Numbered from the stretch's first letter, positions 35,393 to 49,392 are shown. The stretch: 64,000 nucleotides of DNA from Gerris lacustris (GCA_951217055.1 OX578284.1:24640187-24704186); one strand, 5' to 3'. The notes: generated by a model from the sequence alone, not told the origin. Made by a program: numbers and translations.

Positions 35393-36751
35393 CTTGTACT
35401 TGTACGTACTTGTACTTGTACTTGTACGTACTTGTACTTGTACGTACTTGTACTTGTACGTACTTGTACTTGTACGTACTTGTACTTGTACGTACTCGTA
35501 CTTGTACGTATTCGTACTTGTACGTATTCGTACTTGTACGTACTCGTACTCGTACTCGTACCCGTACTCGTACTTGTACTTGTACTTGTACTTGTACTTG
35601 GTACTATTGCTATTACTATTACTATTGCTATTACTATTACTATTAAGTAATACTACTATTAAGTAATACTACTAGTAATAGAATTAATTTTGATATTTTG
35701 ATAGATTTATATACACATTTTGAGGTCCCCTGTAACCAATAAGTGGTGTACTTGTACTAGTACTAGTACTTGTACTAGTACTTGTACTTGTACTTGTACT
35801 TGTAATTTTTAGTACCTTTTTTTTAGTACCTTTTTTTAGTACCTTTTTTTAGTACCTTTTTTTAGTACCTTTTTTAGTACCTTTTTTAGTACCTTTTTTT
35901 AGTACCTTTTTTTAGTACCTTTTTTTAGTACCTTTTTTAGTACCTTTTTTAGTACCTTTTTAAGTACCTTTTTCAGTCCCCTTTTTCAGTCCCCTTTTTC
36001 AGTCCCCTTTTTCAGTCCCCTTTTTTGGTCCCCTTTTTTGGTCCCCTTTTTGGTCCCCTTTTTTTGTCCCCTTTTTAGTCCCCTTTTTAGTCCCCTTTTT
36101 AGTCCCCTTTTTTAATCCCCCTTTTTTAGTCCCCCTTTTCAGTCCCCTTTTTTAGTCCCCTTTTTTAGTCCCTTTTTTAAGTCCCCTTTTTTAGTCCCCT
36201 TTTTAGTCCCCTTTTTCTTGTACTTGTACGTACTTGTACTTGTATGTACTTGTACTTGTACGTACTTGTACTTGTACGTACTTGTACTTGTACGTACTTG
36301 TACTTGTACGTAATTGTACTTGTACGTACTTGTACTTGTACGTACTCGTACTTGTACGTACTCGTACTCGTACTCGTACTCGTACTTGTACTTGTACTTG
36401 TACTTGTACTTGGTACTATTGCTATTACTATTACTATTGCTATTACTATTACTATTAAGTAATACTACTATTAAGTAATACTACTAGTAATAGAATTAAT
36501 TTTGATATTTTGATAGATTTATATACACATTTTGAGGTCCCCTGTAACCAATAAGTGGTGTACTTGTACTAGTACTAGTACTTGTACTTGTACTTGTACT
36601 TTTTAGTACCTTTTTTTTAGTACCTTTTTTTAGTACCTTTTTTAGTACCTTTTTTTAGTACCTTTTTTAGTACCTTTTTTAGTACCTTTTTTTTAGTACC
36701 TTTTTTTAGTACCTTTTTTTAGTACCTTTTTTTAGTACCTTTTTTAGTACC
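35393..36751. repeat. Compound GTACGTAC / TAGTACC / CAGTCCCC block, unit 2
   Basis: 1359 bp. It lacks 13 bp relative to units 1 and 3, the size of one TAGTACCTTTTTT unit. It contains both copies of the roughly 100-bp non-repetitive piece. Confidence 0.92.
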
Positions 36752-37503
36752 TATAAACTTTATACTTAGTATAAAAATTATAAAAACTAAAAAAATTAAA
36801 AAAATTATAAGAATTATAAAAATTAAAAAAATTATAATAATTATAATAATTATAATAATTATAAAAATTAAAAAAATTAAAAAAATTAAAAAAATTATAA
36901 TAATTATAAAAATTAAAAAAATTAAAAAAATTAAAAAAATTATAATAATTATAATAATTATAAAAATTAAAAAAATTATAATAATTATAATAATTATAAA
37001 AATTAAAAAAATTAAAAAAATTATAATAATTATAATAATTATAAAAATTATAATAATTAAAAAAATTAAAAAAATTATAAAAAAATTATAATAATTATAA
37101 TAATTATAATAATTATAAAAATTATAATAATTAAAAAAATTAAAAAAATTATAAAAAAATTATAAAATTATAATAATTATAATAATTATAAAAATTAAAA
37201 AAATTATAATAATTAAAAAAATTAAAAAAATTAAAAAAATTATAATAATTATAATAATTAAAAAAATTATAATAATTATAATAATTAAAAAAATTAAAAA
37301 AATTATAAAAATTATAATAATTAAAAAAATTATAATAATTATAATAATTATAAAAATTATAATAATTATAAAAATTAAAAAAATTAAAAAAATTATAATA
37401 ATTATAATAATTATAAAAATTAAAAAAATTAAAAAAATTATAATAATTATAATAATTATAAAAATTAAAAATTTAAAAAAATTTAAAAAATTATAAAAAT
37501 TAA
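36752..37503. repeat. 752-bp AT satellite upstream of the LINE fragment, unit 2
   Basis: Same length as 28941-29692 and apparently the same sequence apart from the substitution near its right end. Confidence 0.93.
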
Positions 37504-38427
37504 ATAACGCTGTCAGGAACTGAGGTCGACCTCTCCCTGCTTAGACACGGGAAGAAGGAAACTGACCCTTCCGTTCTTAAGAGCCTCTTTCTAGAAAGAG
37601 ATGCTCGGTATGCGGGCTGGAACCACGTATACACTGATGGGTCCAAAACGGACCAAGGAGTTGCTTTTTCAGTTATATATGGAAATGAAATTCATCTTTT
37701 TCGCCTTCCCCTTTGCGCAAGCATCTTTACAGCTGAGATGTGGGAGCTTAAGAAGGCCCTGGACTTAGTGGTGAATCTAAAAGAAGGAGACCGGTGGCTG
37801 CTGTGCACTGACTCTGCCAGTAGTGTAGTGGCCATTCAGGACATCTTTGCCTCGGATCCGTTGGTTAGGTCTTTCCTCGAAAGCCTGGCCAGGATCCGCC
37901 AGCAAGGGAAAAAAGTAGTAATAAAGTGGGTCCCGAGCCACGTCGGTATCTCTGGGAATGAGAAGGCCGACGAGGCTGCCCGCGAGGCGGTCTCTCTTGC
38001 CCTCGACCTCCAACCGGTCCGCATAGAAGATCAATTGCGAGACGACGCTGCGGCCATCTGCCGCGTCTGGCAGGAGACATGGGCGGGTGGGGAGACTCAG
38101 CTTTGCCGTGTTCTACCCCACTTGGATCCTGTCCCCTGGCCAACCAATTTTAAGCGTCAGGAGGTTTCGAGAATGCAGAGAATCGCGACGGGACATACTT
38201 TTCTGACGCACAACCACTTGCTCGCGGGTGGTCCGAGGCCGAGATGTCCCAAATGTAGAAAAGTCCCACTCACCATAGTGCACATAGTGAACGAGTGTCC
38301 TTTCCTTCGGGTAGCGAGGGCCCGTTACAAAATCCAGGAGCCTCTATCGCACCTCTTCTCATCCGCAGAGGGGATTGAGAGACTAAAGAGTTTCCTGAAA
38401 GAAAGTGATTATTATTATAATCTGTGA
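37504..38427 (+). pseudogene. I-like LINE ORF2 C-terminus: RNase H, unit 2
   Basis: From the internal ATG at 37738 the 229-residue translation is identical to that of unit 1. It is open through the RNase H motifs and the terminal Cys-His motif. The reverse transcriptase is absent. Identity with the other two copies points to recent duplication of the whole unit and not to three separate insertions. Confidence 0.88.
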
Positions 38428-38585
38428 TGTTTTTTGATTTTATCTCGTTTTTTTTTTCTATGATTTATGACTAGTATAAGAATAATAAATGCCAGGAAAA
38501 ATAATATAATAATAATTAATTATATAATATAATATAGCAACCGCTAATGACCCACGTGCTGTCGAAGCGGTATAACCAAAGAAAA
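37504..38585 (+). mobile_element. I-like LINE 3' fragment inside macrosatellite unit 2
   Basis: Same boundaries as the unit 1 fragment. The terminal hairpin is at 38541-38570. Confidence 0.9.
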
Positions 38586-39693
38586 AAAAAATTATAAAAA
38601 TTAAAAAAATTAAAAAAATTATAATGATTATAATAATTATAATAATTAAAAAAATTAAAAAAATTATAATAATTTTATAATAATTATAATAATTATAAAA
38701 ATTAAAAAAATTAAAAAAATTATAATGATTATAATAATTATAATAATTAAAAAAATTAAAAAAATTATAATAATTTTATAATAATTATAATAATTATAAA
38801 AATTAAAAAAATAAAAAAAATATAATGATTATAATAATTATAATAATTAAAAAAATTAAAAAAATTATAATAATTATAATAATTATAAAAATTAAAAAAA
38901 TTAAAAAAATTATAAAAATTAAAAAAATTAAAAAAATTAAAAAAATTAAAAAAATTATAATAATTATAATAATTATAAAAATTAAAAAAATTAAAAAAAT
39001 TATAATAATTATAATAATTATAAAAATTAAAAAAATTAAAAAAATTATAATAATTATAATAATTATAAAAATTATAATAATTAAAAAAAATTAAAAAAAT
39101 TATAATAATTATAATAATTATAAAAATTAAAAAAAATAAAAAAATTATAATAATTATAATAATTATAATAATTATAAAAATTAAAAAAATTAAAAAAATT
39201 ATAATAATTTATAATTATAAAAATTAAAAAAATTATAATTATAATAATTATAAAAATTAAAAAAATTAAAAAAATTATAATAATTATAATAATTATAAAA
39301 ATTATAATAATTAAAAAAAATTAAAAAAATTATAATAATTATAATAATTATAAAAATTAAAAAAAATAAAAAAATTATAATAATTATAATAATTATAATA
39401 ATTATAAAAATTAAAAAAATTAAAAAAATTATAATAATTTATAATTATAAAAATTAAAAAAATTATAATTATAATAATTATAAAAATTAAAAAAATTATA
39501 ATAATTATAATAATTATAAAAATTAAAAAAATTAAAAAAATTATAATAATTATAATAATTATAAAATAAAAAAAATTATAATAATTATAATAATTATAAA
39601 AATTATAAAAATTATAAAAATTATAAAAATTAAAAAAATTAAAAAAATTATAATAATTATAATAATTATAAAAATTAAAAAAATTATAATAAT
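38586..39693. repeat. AT satellite between LINE fragment 2 and unit 3
   Basis: 1108 bp. The first part carries repeated ATAATGATTATAATAATTAT and TAATAATTTTATAATAATT stretches not present after LINE fragment 1 but also seen after LINE fragment 3 (46590 onward). The last part matches the other AT blocks that precede a GAGTAC block. Confidence 0.92.
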
Positions 39694-41052
39694 GAGTACT
39701 TTTACTGAGTACTTTTACTGAGTACTTTTTTCTGAGTACTTGTTTCAGAGTACTTTTTTCTTAGTACTTTTTTCTGAGTACTTTTTTCTGAGTACTTTAT
39801 TCTGAGTACTTTTTTCTGAGTACTTTTTTTAGAGTACTTTTTTCAGAGTACTTTTTCTGAGTACCTTTTTTCAGAGTACTTTTTCTGAGTACTTTTTTCA
39901 GAGTACTTTTTTCTGAGTACTTTTTCTGAGTACTTTTTTTAGTACTTTTTTCTGAGTACTTTTTTCTGAGTATTTTTTCTGAGTACTTTTTCTGAGTACT
40001 TTTTCTGAGTACTTTTACTGAGTACTTTTTCTGAGTACTTTTTTCTGAGTACTTTTTTCAGTGTACTTTTTTCAGAGTACTTTTTCCTGAGTACTTTTTC
40101 CTGAGTACTTTTTTTTAGTACGTTTTTTCTGAGTACGTTTTTTCTGAGTACTTTTTTCTGAGTACTTTTATCTGAGTACTTTTTTGCTGAGTACTTTTTT
40201 CTGAGTACGTTTTTTCAGAGTACTTTTTTCTGAGTACTTTTTCTGAGTACTTTTTTCTGAGTACTTTTTTCTGAGTACTTTTTCTAAGTACTTTTTTCTG
40301 AGTACTTTTTCTGAGTACGTTTTTCAGTGTACTTTTTTCAGAGTACTTTTTCCTGAGTACTTTTTTCTGAGTACTTTTTTTTAGTACGTTTTTTCTGAGT
40401 ACTTTTATCTGAGTACTTTTTTCTGAGTACTTTTTTCTGAGTACGTTTTTTCTGAGTACTTATTTCAGTGTACTTTTTCCTGAGTACTTTTTTTTAGTAC
40501 GTTTTTTCTGAGTACGTTTTTTTCAGAGTACTTTTATCTGAGTACTTTTTTCTGAGTACTGAGTACTGAGTACTGAGTACTTTTTTAGTATTTTTTTTAG
40601 TACTTTTTTTAGAACTTTTTCTAGTACTTTTTTTAGTACTTTTTTAAGTACTTTTTTTTAGTACTTTTTTAGTACTTTTTTTAAAACTTTTTTAAGTACT
40701 TTTTTTAGTACTTTTTTAAGTACTTTTTTTAGTACTTTTTTAAGTACTTTTTCAGTACTTCTTTTTAGTACTTTGTTTAGTACTTTTTACTATTTTTTTA
40801 GTACTTATTTCTGAGTACTTTTTTAGTACTTTTTAGTACGCTTTTAGTACTTTTTTAGTACCTTTATTAGTTCCTTTTTAGTACTTTTTTAGTACTTTTT
40901 TTAGTACTTTTATAGTACTTTTTAGTACTTTTTTAGTACTATTTAGTACTATTTTAGTACTTTTTTTAGTACTTTTATTTAGTACTTATTTTTAGTATTT
41001 TTTTAGTTTTTTTTTAAGTACTTTTTTAGTACCTTTTTTTAGTACCTTTTTT
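39694..41052. repeat. GAGTAC/TAGTAC-T minisatellite, unit 3
   Basis: 1359 bp, the same length as in units 1 and 2. Confidence 0.95.
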
Positions 41053-43383
41053 CAGTCCCCTTTTTCAGTCCCCTTTTTTAGTCCCCTTTTTTAGTCCCCT
41101 TTTTTGGTCCCTTTTTTAGTCACCTTTTTAGTCCCCTTTTTTGGTCCCCTTTTTTGGTCCCCTTTTTTAGTCCCCTTTTTAGTCACCTTTTTAGTCCCCT
41201 TTTTTGCCCTATTTTGTCCCCTTTTTAGTCCCCCTTTTTAGTCCCCCTTTGTCCCCTTTTGTCCCCTTTTTTTGTCCCCTTTTTTGTCCCCTTTTGTCCC
41301 CTTTTTAGTCCCCCTTTTTTTGCCCTTTTTGTCCCCTTTTTAGTCCCCCTTTTTAGTCCCCCTTTTTTGTCTCCTTTTTTTGTCTCCTTTTTTTGTCCCC
41401 TTTTGTCCCCTTTTGTCCCCTTTTGTCCCCTTTTTTAGTCCCCTTTTTTTGCCCTTTTTTTGTCCCCTTTTTAGTCCCCCTTTTTAGTCCCCATTTTTGC
41501 TCCTTTTTTTGGTCCCCTTTTTTGTCCCCTTTTTAGTCCCCCTTTTTTGTCTCCTTTTTTTTGTCCCCTTTTTTTGTCCCCTTTTTGCCTTTTTTGTCCC
41601 CTTTTGTCCCCTTTTGTCCCCTTTTGTCCCCTTTTGTCCCCTTTTTAGTCCCATTTTTGTCCCCTTTTTTGTCCCCTTTTGTCCCTTTTTTGTCCCCTTT
41701 TGTCCCCTTTTTTGTCCCCTTTTGTCCCTTTTTTTGTCCCCTTTTTGCCTTTTTTGTCCCCTTTTGTCCCCTTTTGTCCCCTTTTGTCCCCTTTTTTGTC
41801 CCTTTTTTTGTCCCCTTTTGTCCCCTTTTGTCCCCTTTTTAGTCCCCTTTTTTGGTCCCCTTTTTTGGTCCCCTTTTTTAGTACCCTTTTTAGTCCCCTT
41901 TTTTGCCCTATTTTGTCCCCTTTTTAGTCCCCCTTTTTAGTCCCCCTTTGTCCCCTTTTGCTCCTTTTTTTGGTCCCCTTTTTTGTCTCCTTTTTTTTGT
42001 CCCCTTTTGTCCCCTTTTGTCCCCTTTTGTCCTTTTTTGTCCCCTTTTGTCCCCTTTTTTGTCCCCTTTTGTCCCCTTTTGTCCTTTTTTTTTTTGTCCC
42101 CTTTTGTCCCTTTTTTGTCCCCTTTTGTCCCCTTTTGTCCCCTTTTGTCCTTTTTTTTTTGTCCCCTTTTGTCCCTTTTTTTGTCCCTTTTTTTTGTCCC
42201 CTTTTGTCCCCTTTTGTCCCCTTTTGCTCCTTTTTTTGGTCCCCTTTTTTGTCCCCTTTTTAGTCCCCCTTTTTTGTCTCCTTTTTTTTGTCCCCTTTTG
42301 TCCTTTTTTGTCCCCTTTTGTCCCCTTTTTTGTCCCCTTTTGTCCCCTTTTTTGTCCCCTTTTGTCCCCTTTTGTCCCCTTTTGTCCCCTTTTGTCCCCT
42401 TTTGTCCTTTTTTTTTGTCCCCTTTTGTCCCTTTTTTGTCCCCTTTTGTCCCCTTTTGTCCCCTTTTGTCCCCTTTTGTCCCCTTTTTAGTCCCATTTTT
42501 TGTCCCCTTTTTTGTCCCCTTTTTTGTCCCCTTTTTAGTCCCCCTTTTTAGTCCCCTTTTTACCCCTTTTGTCCCCTTTTTTGTCCCCTTTTGGCCCCTT
42601 TTGTCCCCTTTTGTCCCCTTTTGTCCCCTTTTGTCCCCTTTTGTCCTTTTTTTTGTCCCCTTTTGTCCCTTTTTTTGTCCCCTTTTGTCCCCTTTTGTCC
42701 CCTTTTGTCCCTTTTTTGTCCCCTTTTTAGTCCCATTTTTGTCCCCTTTTTTGTCCCCTTTTTGCCTTTTTTTGTCCCCTTTTGTCCCCTTTTGTCCCCT
42801 TTTGTCCCCTTTTTTGTCCCTTTTTTTGTCCCCTTTTGTCCCCTTTTGTCCCCTTTTTAGTCCCCTTTTGTCCCCTTCTTTTGTCCCCTTTTGTCCCTTT
42901 TTTGTCCCCTTTTGTCCCCTTTTTGTCCCCTTTTTGCCTTTTTTTGTCCCCTTTTTAGTCCCTTTTTTGTCCCCTTTTGTCCCCTGTTGTCCCCTTTTTA
43001 GTCCCCTTTTTAGTCCCCCTTTTTTGTCTCCTTTTTTGTCCCTTTTTGTCCCCTTTTGTCCCCTTTTTTAGTCCCCTTTTTTGCCCTTTTTTTGTCCCCT
43101 TTTTAGTCCCCCTTTTTAGTCCCCCTTTTTAGTCCCCCTTTTTAGTCCCCATTTTTGCTCCTTTTTTTTGTCCTCTTTTGTCCTCTTTTGTCCCCTTTTT
43201 TGTCCCCTTTTTAGTCCCTTTTTTGTCCCCTTTTGTCCCCTGTTGTCCCCTTTTTTAGTCCCCTTTTTTAGTCCCCCTTTTCAGTCCCCCTTTTCAGTCC
43301 CCTTTTTCAGTCCCCTTTTTTAGTCCCCTTTTTTAGTCCCCTTTTTTAGTCCCTTTTTTAGTCCCCTTTTTAGTCCCCTTTTT
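41053..43383. repeat. GTCCCC-T minisatellite, unit 3
   Basis: 2331 bp, the longest of the three. It gives the longest false open frame in the window (41983-43071), a pure repeat translation. Confidence 0.95.
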
Positions 43384-44755
43384 CTTGTACTTGTACGTAC
43401 TTGTACTTGTACTTGTACGTACTTGTACTTGTACGTACTTGTACTTGTACGTACTTGTACTTGTACGTACTTGTACTTGTACGTACTCGTACTTGTACGT
43501 ATTCGTACTTGTACGTATTCGTACTTGTACGTACTCGTACTCGTACTCGTACCCGTACTCGTACTTGTACTTGTACTTGTACTTGTACTTGGTACTATTG
43601 CTATTACTATTACTATTGCTATTACTATTACTATTAAGTAATACTACTATTAAGTAATACTACTAGTAATAGAATTAATTTTGATATTTTGATAGATTTA
43701 TATACACATTTTGAGGTCCCCTGTAACCAATAAGTGGTGTACTTGTACTAGTACTAGTACTTGTACTAGTACTTGTACTTGTACTTGTACTTGTAATTTT
43801 TAGTACCTTTTTTTTAGTACCTTTTTTTAGTACCTTTTTTTAGTACCTTTTTTTAGTACCTTTTTTAGTACCTTTTTTAGTACCTTTTTTTAGTACCTTT
43901 TTTTAGTACCTTTTTTTAGTACCTTTTTTTAGTACCTTTTTTAGTACCTTTTTTAGTACCTTTTTAAGTACCTTTTTCAGTCCCCTTTTTCAGTCCCCTT
44001 TTTCAGTCCCCTTTTTCAGTCCCCTTTTTTGGTCCCCTTTTTTGGTCCCCTTTTTGGTCCCCTTTTTTTGTCCCCTTTTTAGTCCCCTTTTTAGTCCCCT
44101 TTTTAGTCCCCTTTTTTAATCCCCCTTTTTTAGTCCCCCTTTTCAGTCCCCTTTTTTAGTCCCCTTTTTTAGTCCCTTTTTTAAGTCCCCTTTTTTAGTC
44201 CCCTTTTTAGTCCCCTTTTTCTTGTACTTGTACGTACTTGTACTTGTATGTACTTGTACTTGTACGTACTTGTACTTGTACGTACTTGTACTTGTACGTA
44301 CTTGTACTTGTACGTAATTGTACTTGTACGTACTTGTACTTGTACGTACTCGTACTTGTACGTACTCGTACTCGTACTCGTACTCGTACTTGTACTTGTA
44401 CTTGTACTTGTACTTGGTACTATTGCTATTACTATTACTATTGCTATTACTATTACTATTAAGTAATACTACTATTAAGTAATACTACTAGTAATAGAAT
44501 TAATTTTGATATTTTGATAGATTTATATACACATTTTGAGGTCCCCTGTAACCAATAAGTGGTGTACTTGTACTAGTACTAGTACTTGTACTTGTACTTG
44601 TACTTTTTAGTACCTTTTTTTTAGTACCTTTTTTTAGTACCTTTTTTAGTACCTTTTTTTAGTACCTTTTTTAGTACCTTTTTTAGTACCTTTTTTTTAG
44701 TACCTTTTTTTAGTACCTTTTTTTAGTACCTTTTTTTAGTACCTTTTTTAGTACC
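43384..44755. repeat. Compound GTACGTAC / TAGTACC / CAGTCCCC block, unit 3
   Basis: 1372 bp, the same length as unit 1. Confidence 0.92.
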
Positions 44756-45507
44756 TATAAACTTTATACTTAGTATAAAAATTATAAAAACTAAAAAAAT
44801 TAAAAAAATTATAAGAATTATAAAAATTAAAAAAATTATAATAATTATAATAATTATAATAATTATAAAAATTAAAAAAATTAAAAAAATTAAAAAAATT
44901 ATAATAATTATAAAAATTAAAAAAATTAAAAAAATTAAAAAAATTATAATAATTATAATAATTATAAAAATTAAAAAAATTATAATAATTATAATAATTA
45001 TAAAAATTAAAAAAATTAAAAAAATTATAATAATTATAATAATTATAAAAATTATAATAATTAAAAAAATTAAAAAAATTATAAAAAAATTATAATAATT
45101 ATAATAATTATAATAATTATAAAAATTATAATAATTAAAAAAATTAAAAAAATTATAAAAAAATTATAAAATTATAATAATTATAATAATTATAAAAATT
45201 AAAAAAATTATAATAATTAAAAAAATTAAAAAAATTAAAAAAATTATAATAATTATAATAATTAAAAAAATTATAATAATTATAATAATTAAAAAAATTA
45301 AAAAAATTATAAAAATTATAATAATTAAAAAAATTATAATAATTATAATAATTATAAAAATTATAATAATTATAAAAATTAAAAAAATTAAAAAAATTAT
45401 AATAATTATAATAATTATAAAAATTAAAAAAATTAAAAAAATTATAATAATTATAATAATTATAAAAATTAAAAATTTAAAAAAATTTAAAAAATTATAA
45501 AAATTAA
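44756..45507. repeat. 752-bp AT satellite upstream of the LINE fragment, unit 3
   Basis: Same length as in the other units; shares the AAAAATTT variant with unit 2. Confidence 0.93.
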
Positions 45508-46431
45508 ATAACGCTGTCAGGAACTGAGGTCGACCTCTCCCTGCTTAGACACGGGAAGAAGGAAACTGACCCTTCCGTTCTTAAGAGCCTCTTTCTAGAA
45601 AGAGATGCTCGGTATGCGGGCTGGAACCACGTATACACTGATGGGTCCAAAACGGACCAAGGAGTTGCTTTTTCAGTTATATATGGAAATGAAATTCATC
45701 TTTTTCGCCTTCCCCTTTGCGCAAGCATCTTTACAGCTGAGATGTGGGAGCTTAAGAAGGCCCTGGACTTAGTGGTGAATCTAAAAGAAGGAGACCGGTG
45801 GCTGCTGTGCACTGACTCTGCCAGTAGTGTAGTGGCCATTCAGGACATCTTTGCCTCGGATCCGTTGGTTAGGTCTTTCCTCGAAAGCCTGGCCAGGATC
45901 CGCCAGCAAGGGAAAAAAGTAGTAATAAAGTGGGTCCCGAGCCACGTCGGTATCTCTGGGAATGAGAAGGCCGACGAGGCTGCCCGCGAGGCGGTCTCTC
46001 TTGCCCTCGACCTCCAACCGGTCCGCATAGAAGATCAATTGCGAGACGACGCTGCGGCCATCTGCCGCGTCTGGCAGGAGACATGGGCGGGTGGGGAGAC
46101 TCAGCTTTGCCGTGTTCTACCCCACTTGGATCCTGTCCCCTGGCCAACCAATTTTAAGCGTCAGGAGGTTTCGAGAATGCAGAGAATCGCGACGGGACAT
46201 ACTTTTCTGACGCACAACCACTTGCTCGCGGGTGGTCCGAGGCCGAGATGTCCCAAATGTAGAAAAGTCCCACTCACCATAGTGCACATAGTGAACGAGT
46301 GTCCTTTCCTTCGGGTAGCGAGGGCCCGTTACAAAATCCAGGAGCCTCTATCGCACCTCTTCTCATCCGCAGAGGGGATTGAGAGACTAAAGAGTTTCCT
46401 GAAAGAAAGTGATTATTATTATAATCTGTGA
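45508..46431 (+). pseudogene. I-like LINE ORF2 C-terminus: RNase H, unit 3
   Basis: Third identical 229-residue translation from the ATG at 45742, with the same upstream in-frame extension through the first catalytic motif. Open but without a reverse transcriptase. Confidence 0.88.
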
Positions 46432-46589
46432 TGTTTTTTGATTTTATCTCGTTTTTTTTTTCTATGATTTATGACTAGTATAAGAATAATAAATGCCAGG
46501 AAAAATAATATAATAATAATTAATTATATAATATAATATAGCAACCGCTAATGACCCACGTGCTGTCGAAGCGGTATAACCAAAGAAAA
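45508..46589 (+). mobile_element. I-like LINE 3' fragment inside macrosatellite unit 3
   Basis: Third copy, same boundaries. The terminal hairpin is at 46545-46574. Confidence 0.9.
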
Positions 46590-47131
46590 AAAAAATTATA
46601 AAAATTAAAAAAATTAAAAAAATTATAATGATTATAATAATTATAATAATTAAAAAAATTAAAAAAATTATAATAATTTTATAATAATTATAATAATTAT
46701 AAAAATTAAAAAAATTAAAAAAATTATAATGATTATAATAATTATAATAATTAAAAAAATTAAAAAAATTATAATAATTTTATAATAATTATAATAATTA
46801 TAAAAATTAAAAAAATAAAAAAAATATAATGATTATAATAATTATAATAATTAAAAAAATTAAAAAAATTATAATAATTATAATAATTATAAAAATTAAA
46901 AAAATTAAAAAAATTATAAAAATTAAAAAAATTAAAAAAATTAAAAAAATTAAAAAAATTATAATAATTATAATAATTATAAAAATTAAAAAAATTAAAA
47001 AAATTATAATAATTATAATAATTATAAAAATTAAAAAAATTAAAAAAATTATAATAATTATAATAATTATAAAAATTTAAAAAATTTAAAAAATTAAAAA
47101 AAATTATAATAATTATAATAATTATAAAAAT
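46590..47131. repeat. AT satellite after LINE fragment 3
   Basis: It begins like 38586 onward and ends where a second I-like LINE starts. Confidence 0.92.
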
Positions 47132-49392
47132 TAATATAGCAACGTGTCTCTAAGATCCTGGGGTATTAGAGGTAAGCTGTTGGAGCTGATATCCAGTTTC
47201 CTGACGGATAGGGTCTACCGAGTTCGTCTTGGAGAGGTTTACTCAAACCTATATAAACAGGTGAATGGAATCCCCCAGGGATCAGTTCTGAGTGTGACGC
47301 TTTTTGCTGTGGCCATAAATGGTATTGCAGATCAGATCCCTTGCTCAGTTACTCAGTCTCTTTTCGTCGATGACCTGAGCATTCAAATCAGTGGTAAGGA
47401 CCTAAAAGAATTATGTAGTACCTTACAAAGGGCAATAGATGTAATAGCCGAGAAAGCTGAAATGAGGGGTTTTCGCTTCTCAACTACTAAAACTGCATGT
47501 TTACACTTCTCTTGACACAGACTTACCCAGGATCTCCCAGCTCTTTACCTGAAGAACGTTGTTATCCCGGTTAGGGACCAAGTACGTTTCCTTGGTTTGA
47601 CCCTAGATAACCAGCTGAGGTGGGAACCCCACATAAGGAACTTGATAGAGTCAGCAAACAAGAGCTTGAATGTACTGAGAGTTGTAGGACAGCATAACTG
47701 GGGGGCGGACCAGGATCTTTTGGTAAAACTCCTGTGTTCCTTAATTCGCTCAAGATTTGAGTATGGGGCACAGGTGTTTTCATCAGCCAGAAAATCACAC
47801 CTAAAGAAGCTGGACTCTGTTTTCAACAAGGGCCTAAGAATCGCAACGGGAGCGTTCTACACCACACCAAGCCGTGCACTGTGTAGACTGGCAAACATTA
47901 CCCCCCTTAACTTAAGGAGAGCCCAAGTGGCTGTGAGATATGGAGAAAGATTAAGAGCTTTCCCAGCACACATAACTAGTCGAGTTATCTGTAAACCGAC
48001 CGGGGTAGAGGAATATAGGAGACTCCCGTCCAGATCAAAACCTCTCAGCATCAGACTCCTAACTATCAGGGAAGAATTGGGCTTAATGCAGCACAACCTC
48101 TGTGAGTTCAAGGAAACCACTACCCCCCCTTGGACCCTACCCCCAACCCATGTTGACCATTCTCTCGAGAAATACGAGAAGAGGTCCACGGACCCAGTGG
48201 TCTTTAAAAAGCTTTTCCTTGAAAGAATGGAATCCTACAGAGGGTGGAATGTAGTTTATACAGACGGTTCTAAAACGGATCAGGGAGTAGGCTGTGCTTT
48301 GGTGTTAGATGGGGAAACAAGGCTCTTTAAACTCCCAGCCTGTGCAAGCGTATATACAGCCGAACTGTGGGCTGTGAAGATGGCACTGAATCTAATTGCA
48401 AGCAAAACAAGCAATAAATGGCTACTGTGTACAGACTCAGCAAGTAGTGTCTCAGCCATTCAGGACACCTTTTCGGACGACCCCTTGGTAAGAGCCGTGC
48501 TGGAGGACCTCCACTTAATCCGGGACCAGGGAAAAAATTGCAAAATCATGTGGATTCCAAGCCACGTAGATATTGCAGGAAATGAAGAAGCAGATAAAGC
48601 AGCACGTGAAGCAATCCTGACAGCCTCGGAGCAATTACCAATTCGTTTAGATGACCAAATCCGGTCAGATACTGCAGGCATCAGAGCTTCGTGGAAAAAT
48701 GAGTGGAAGAATGGGACAACACAGCTGTGTGAAGTCATACCCCACCTAGAGCCCATAAATTAGCCTCCCGACTTTAGTAGAAGGGACATTAGAACCCTCC
48801 AAAGAGTAGCAACAGGACACACCCGCCTCACCCACAGCTACCTGCTTGAAGGCGGCCCAAGACCTCAGTGCCCTCAATGCCGAAATGCCCCTCTCACCAT
48901 GGATCACATCATCACAGCGTGTAACAGCCAAGGAATGCAGAGAGCCCGCCCCCAAAACATGGCAACATTATCACAAATCTTCAAATCCCCTGAGCAAATA
49001 AAAACCCTCAAAGACTTCTTAGTGAGGGCAAATATCTACAATCTAATTTAAGAGAGAGGAAAAAAAAAAATAAAAAAATAAAAAATAATAATAATAATAA
49101 TAAGTAAATAAATAAATAGAAAAAATAATAATAATAATAAATCAAAATAAATAATACAAAAAAAAAAAAAAAAAAAAAAATAACTCAAAAATAAGATATT
49201 AAAAAAAAAAATAGTAAATAAATAAATTAAATTAATCAAACCACACACATTCTGGTATAATGAGGATAGAGGGAAAAGGAGAAAACAGAAAAACAACTGA
49301 TCCAACAACTAGACGATAACTAATCCGAGTGTAGACAATTACTTAATTGAGTTCTCAAAACCGCTAATGACCCTCGTGCTGTCGAAGCGGTA

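Larger units (their letters stand above)
31856..39693. repeat. Macrosatellite unit 2 (7838 bp)
   Basis: Second unit with the same order of blocks. Differences from unit 1: shorter GTCCCC array, one repeat unit (13 bp) fewer in the compound block, and a different first half of the trailing AT satellite. Confidence 0.95.
39694..47131. repeat. Macrosatellite unit 3 (last unit, truncated)
   Basis: Same block order. After the LINE fragment only 542 bp of AT satellite remain before the array is cut by a different LINE at about 47132. Confidence 0.95.
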
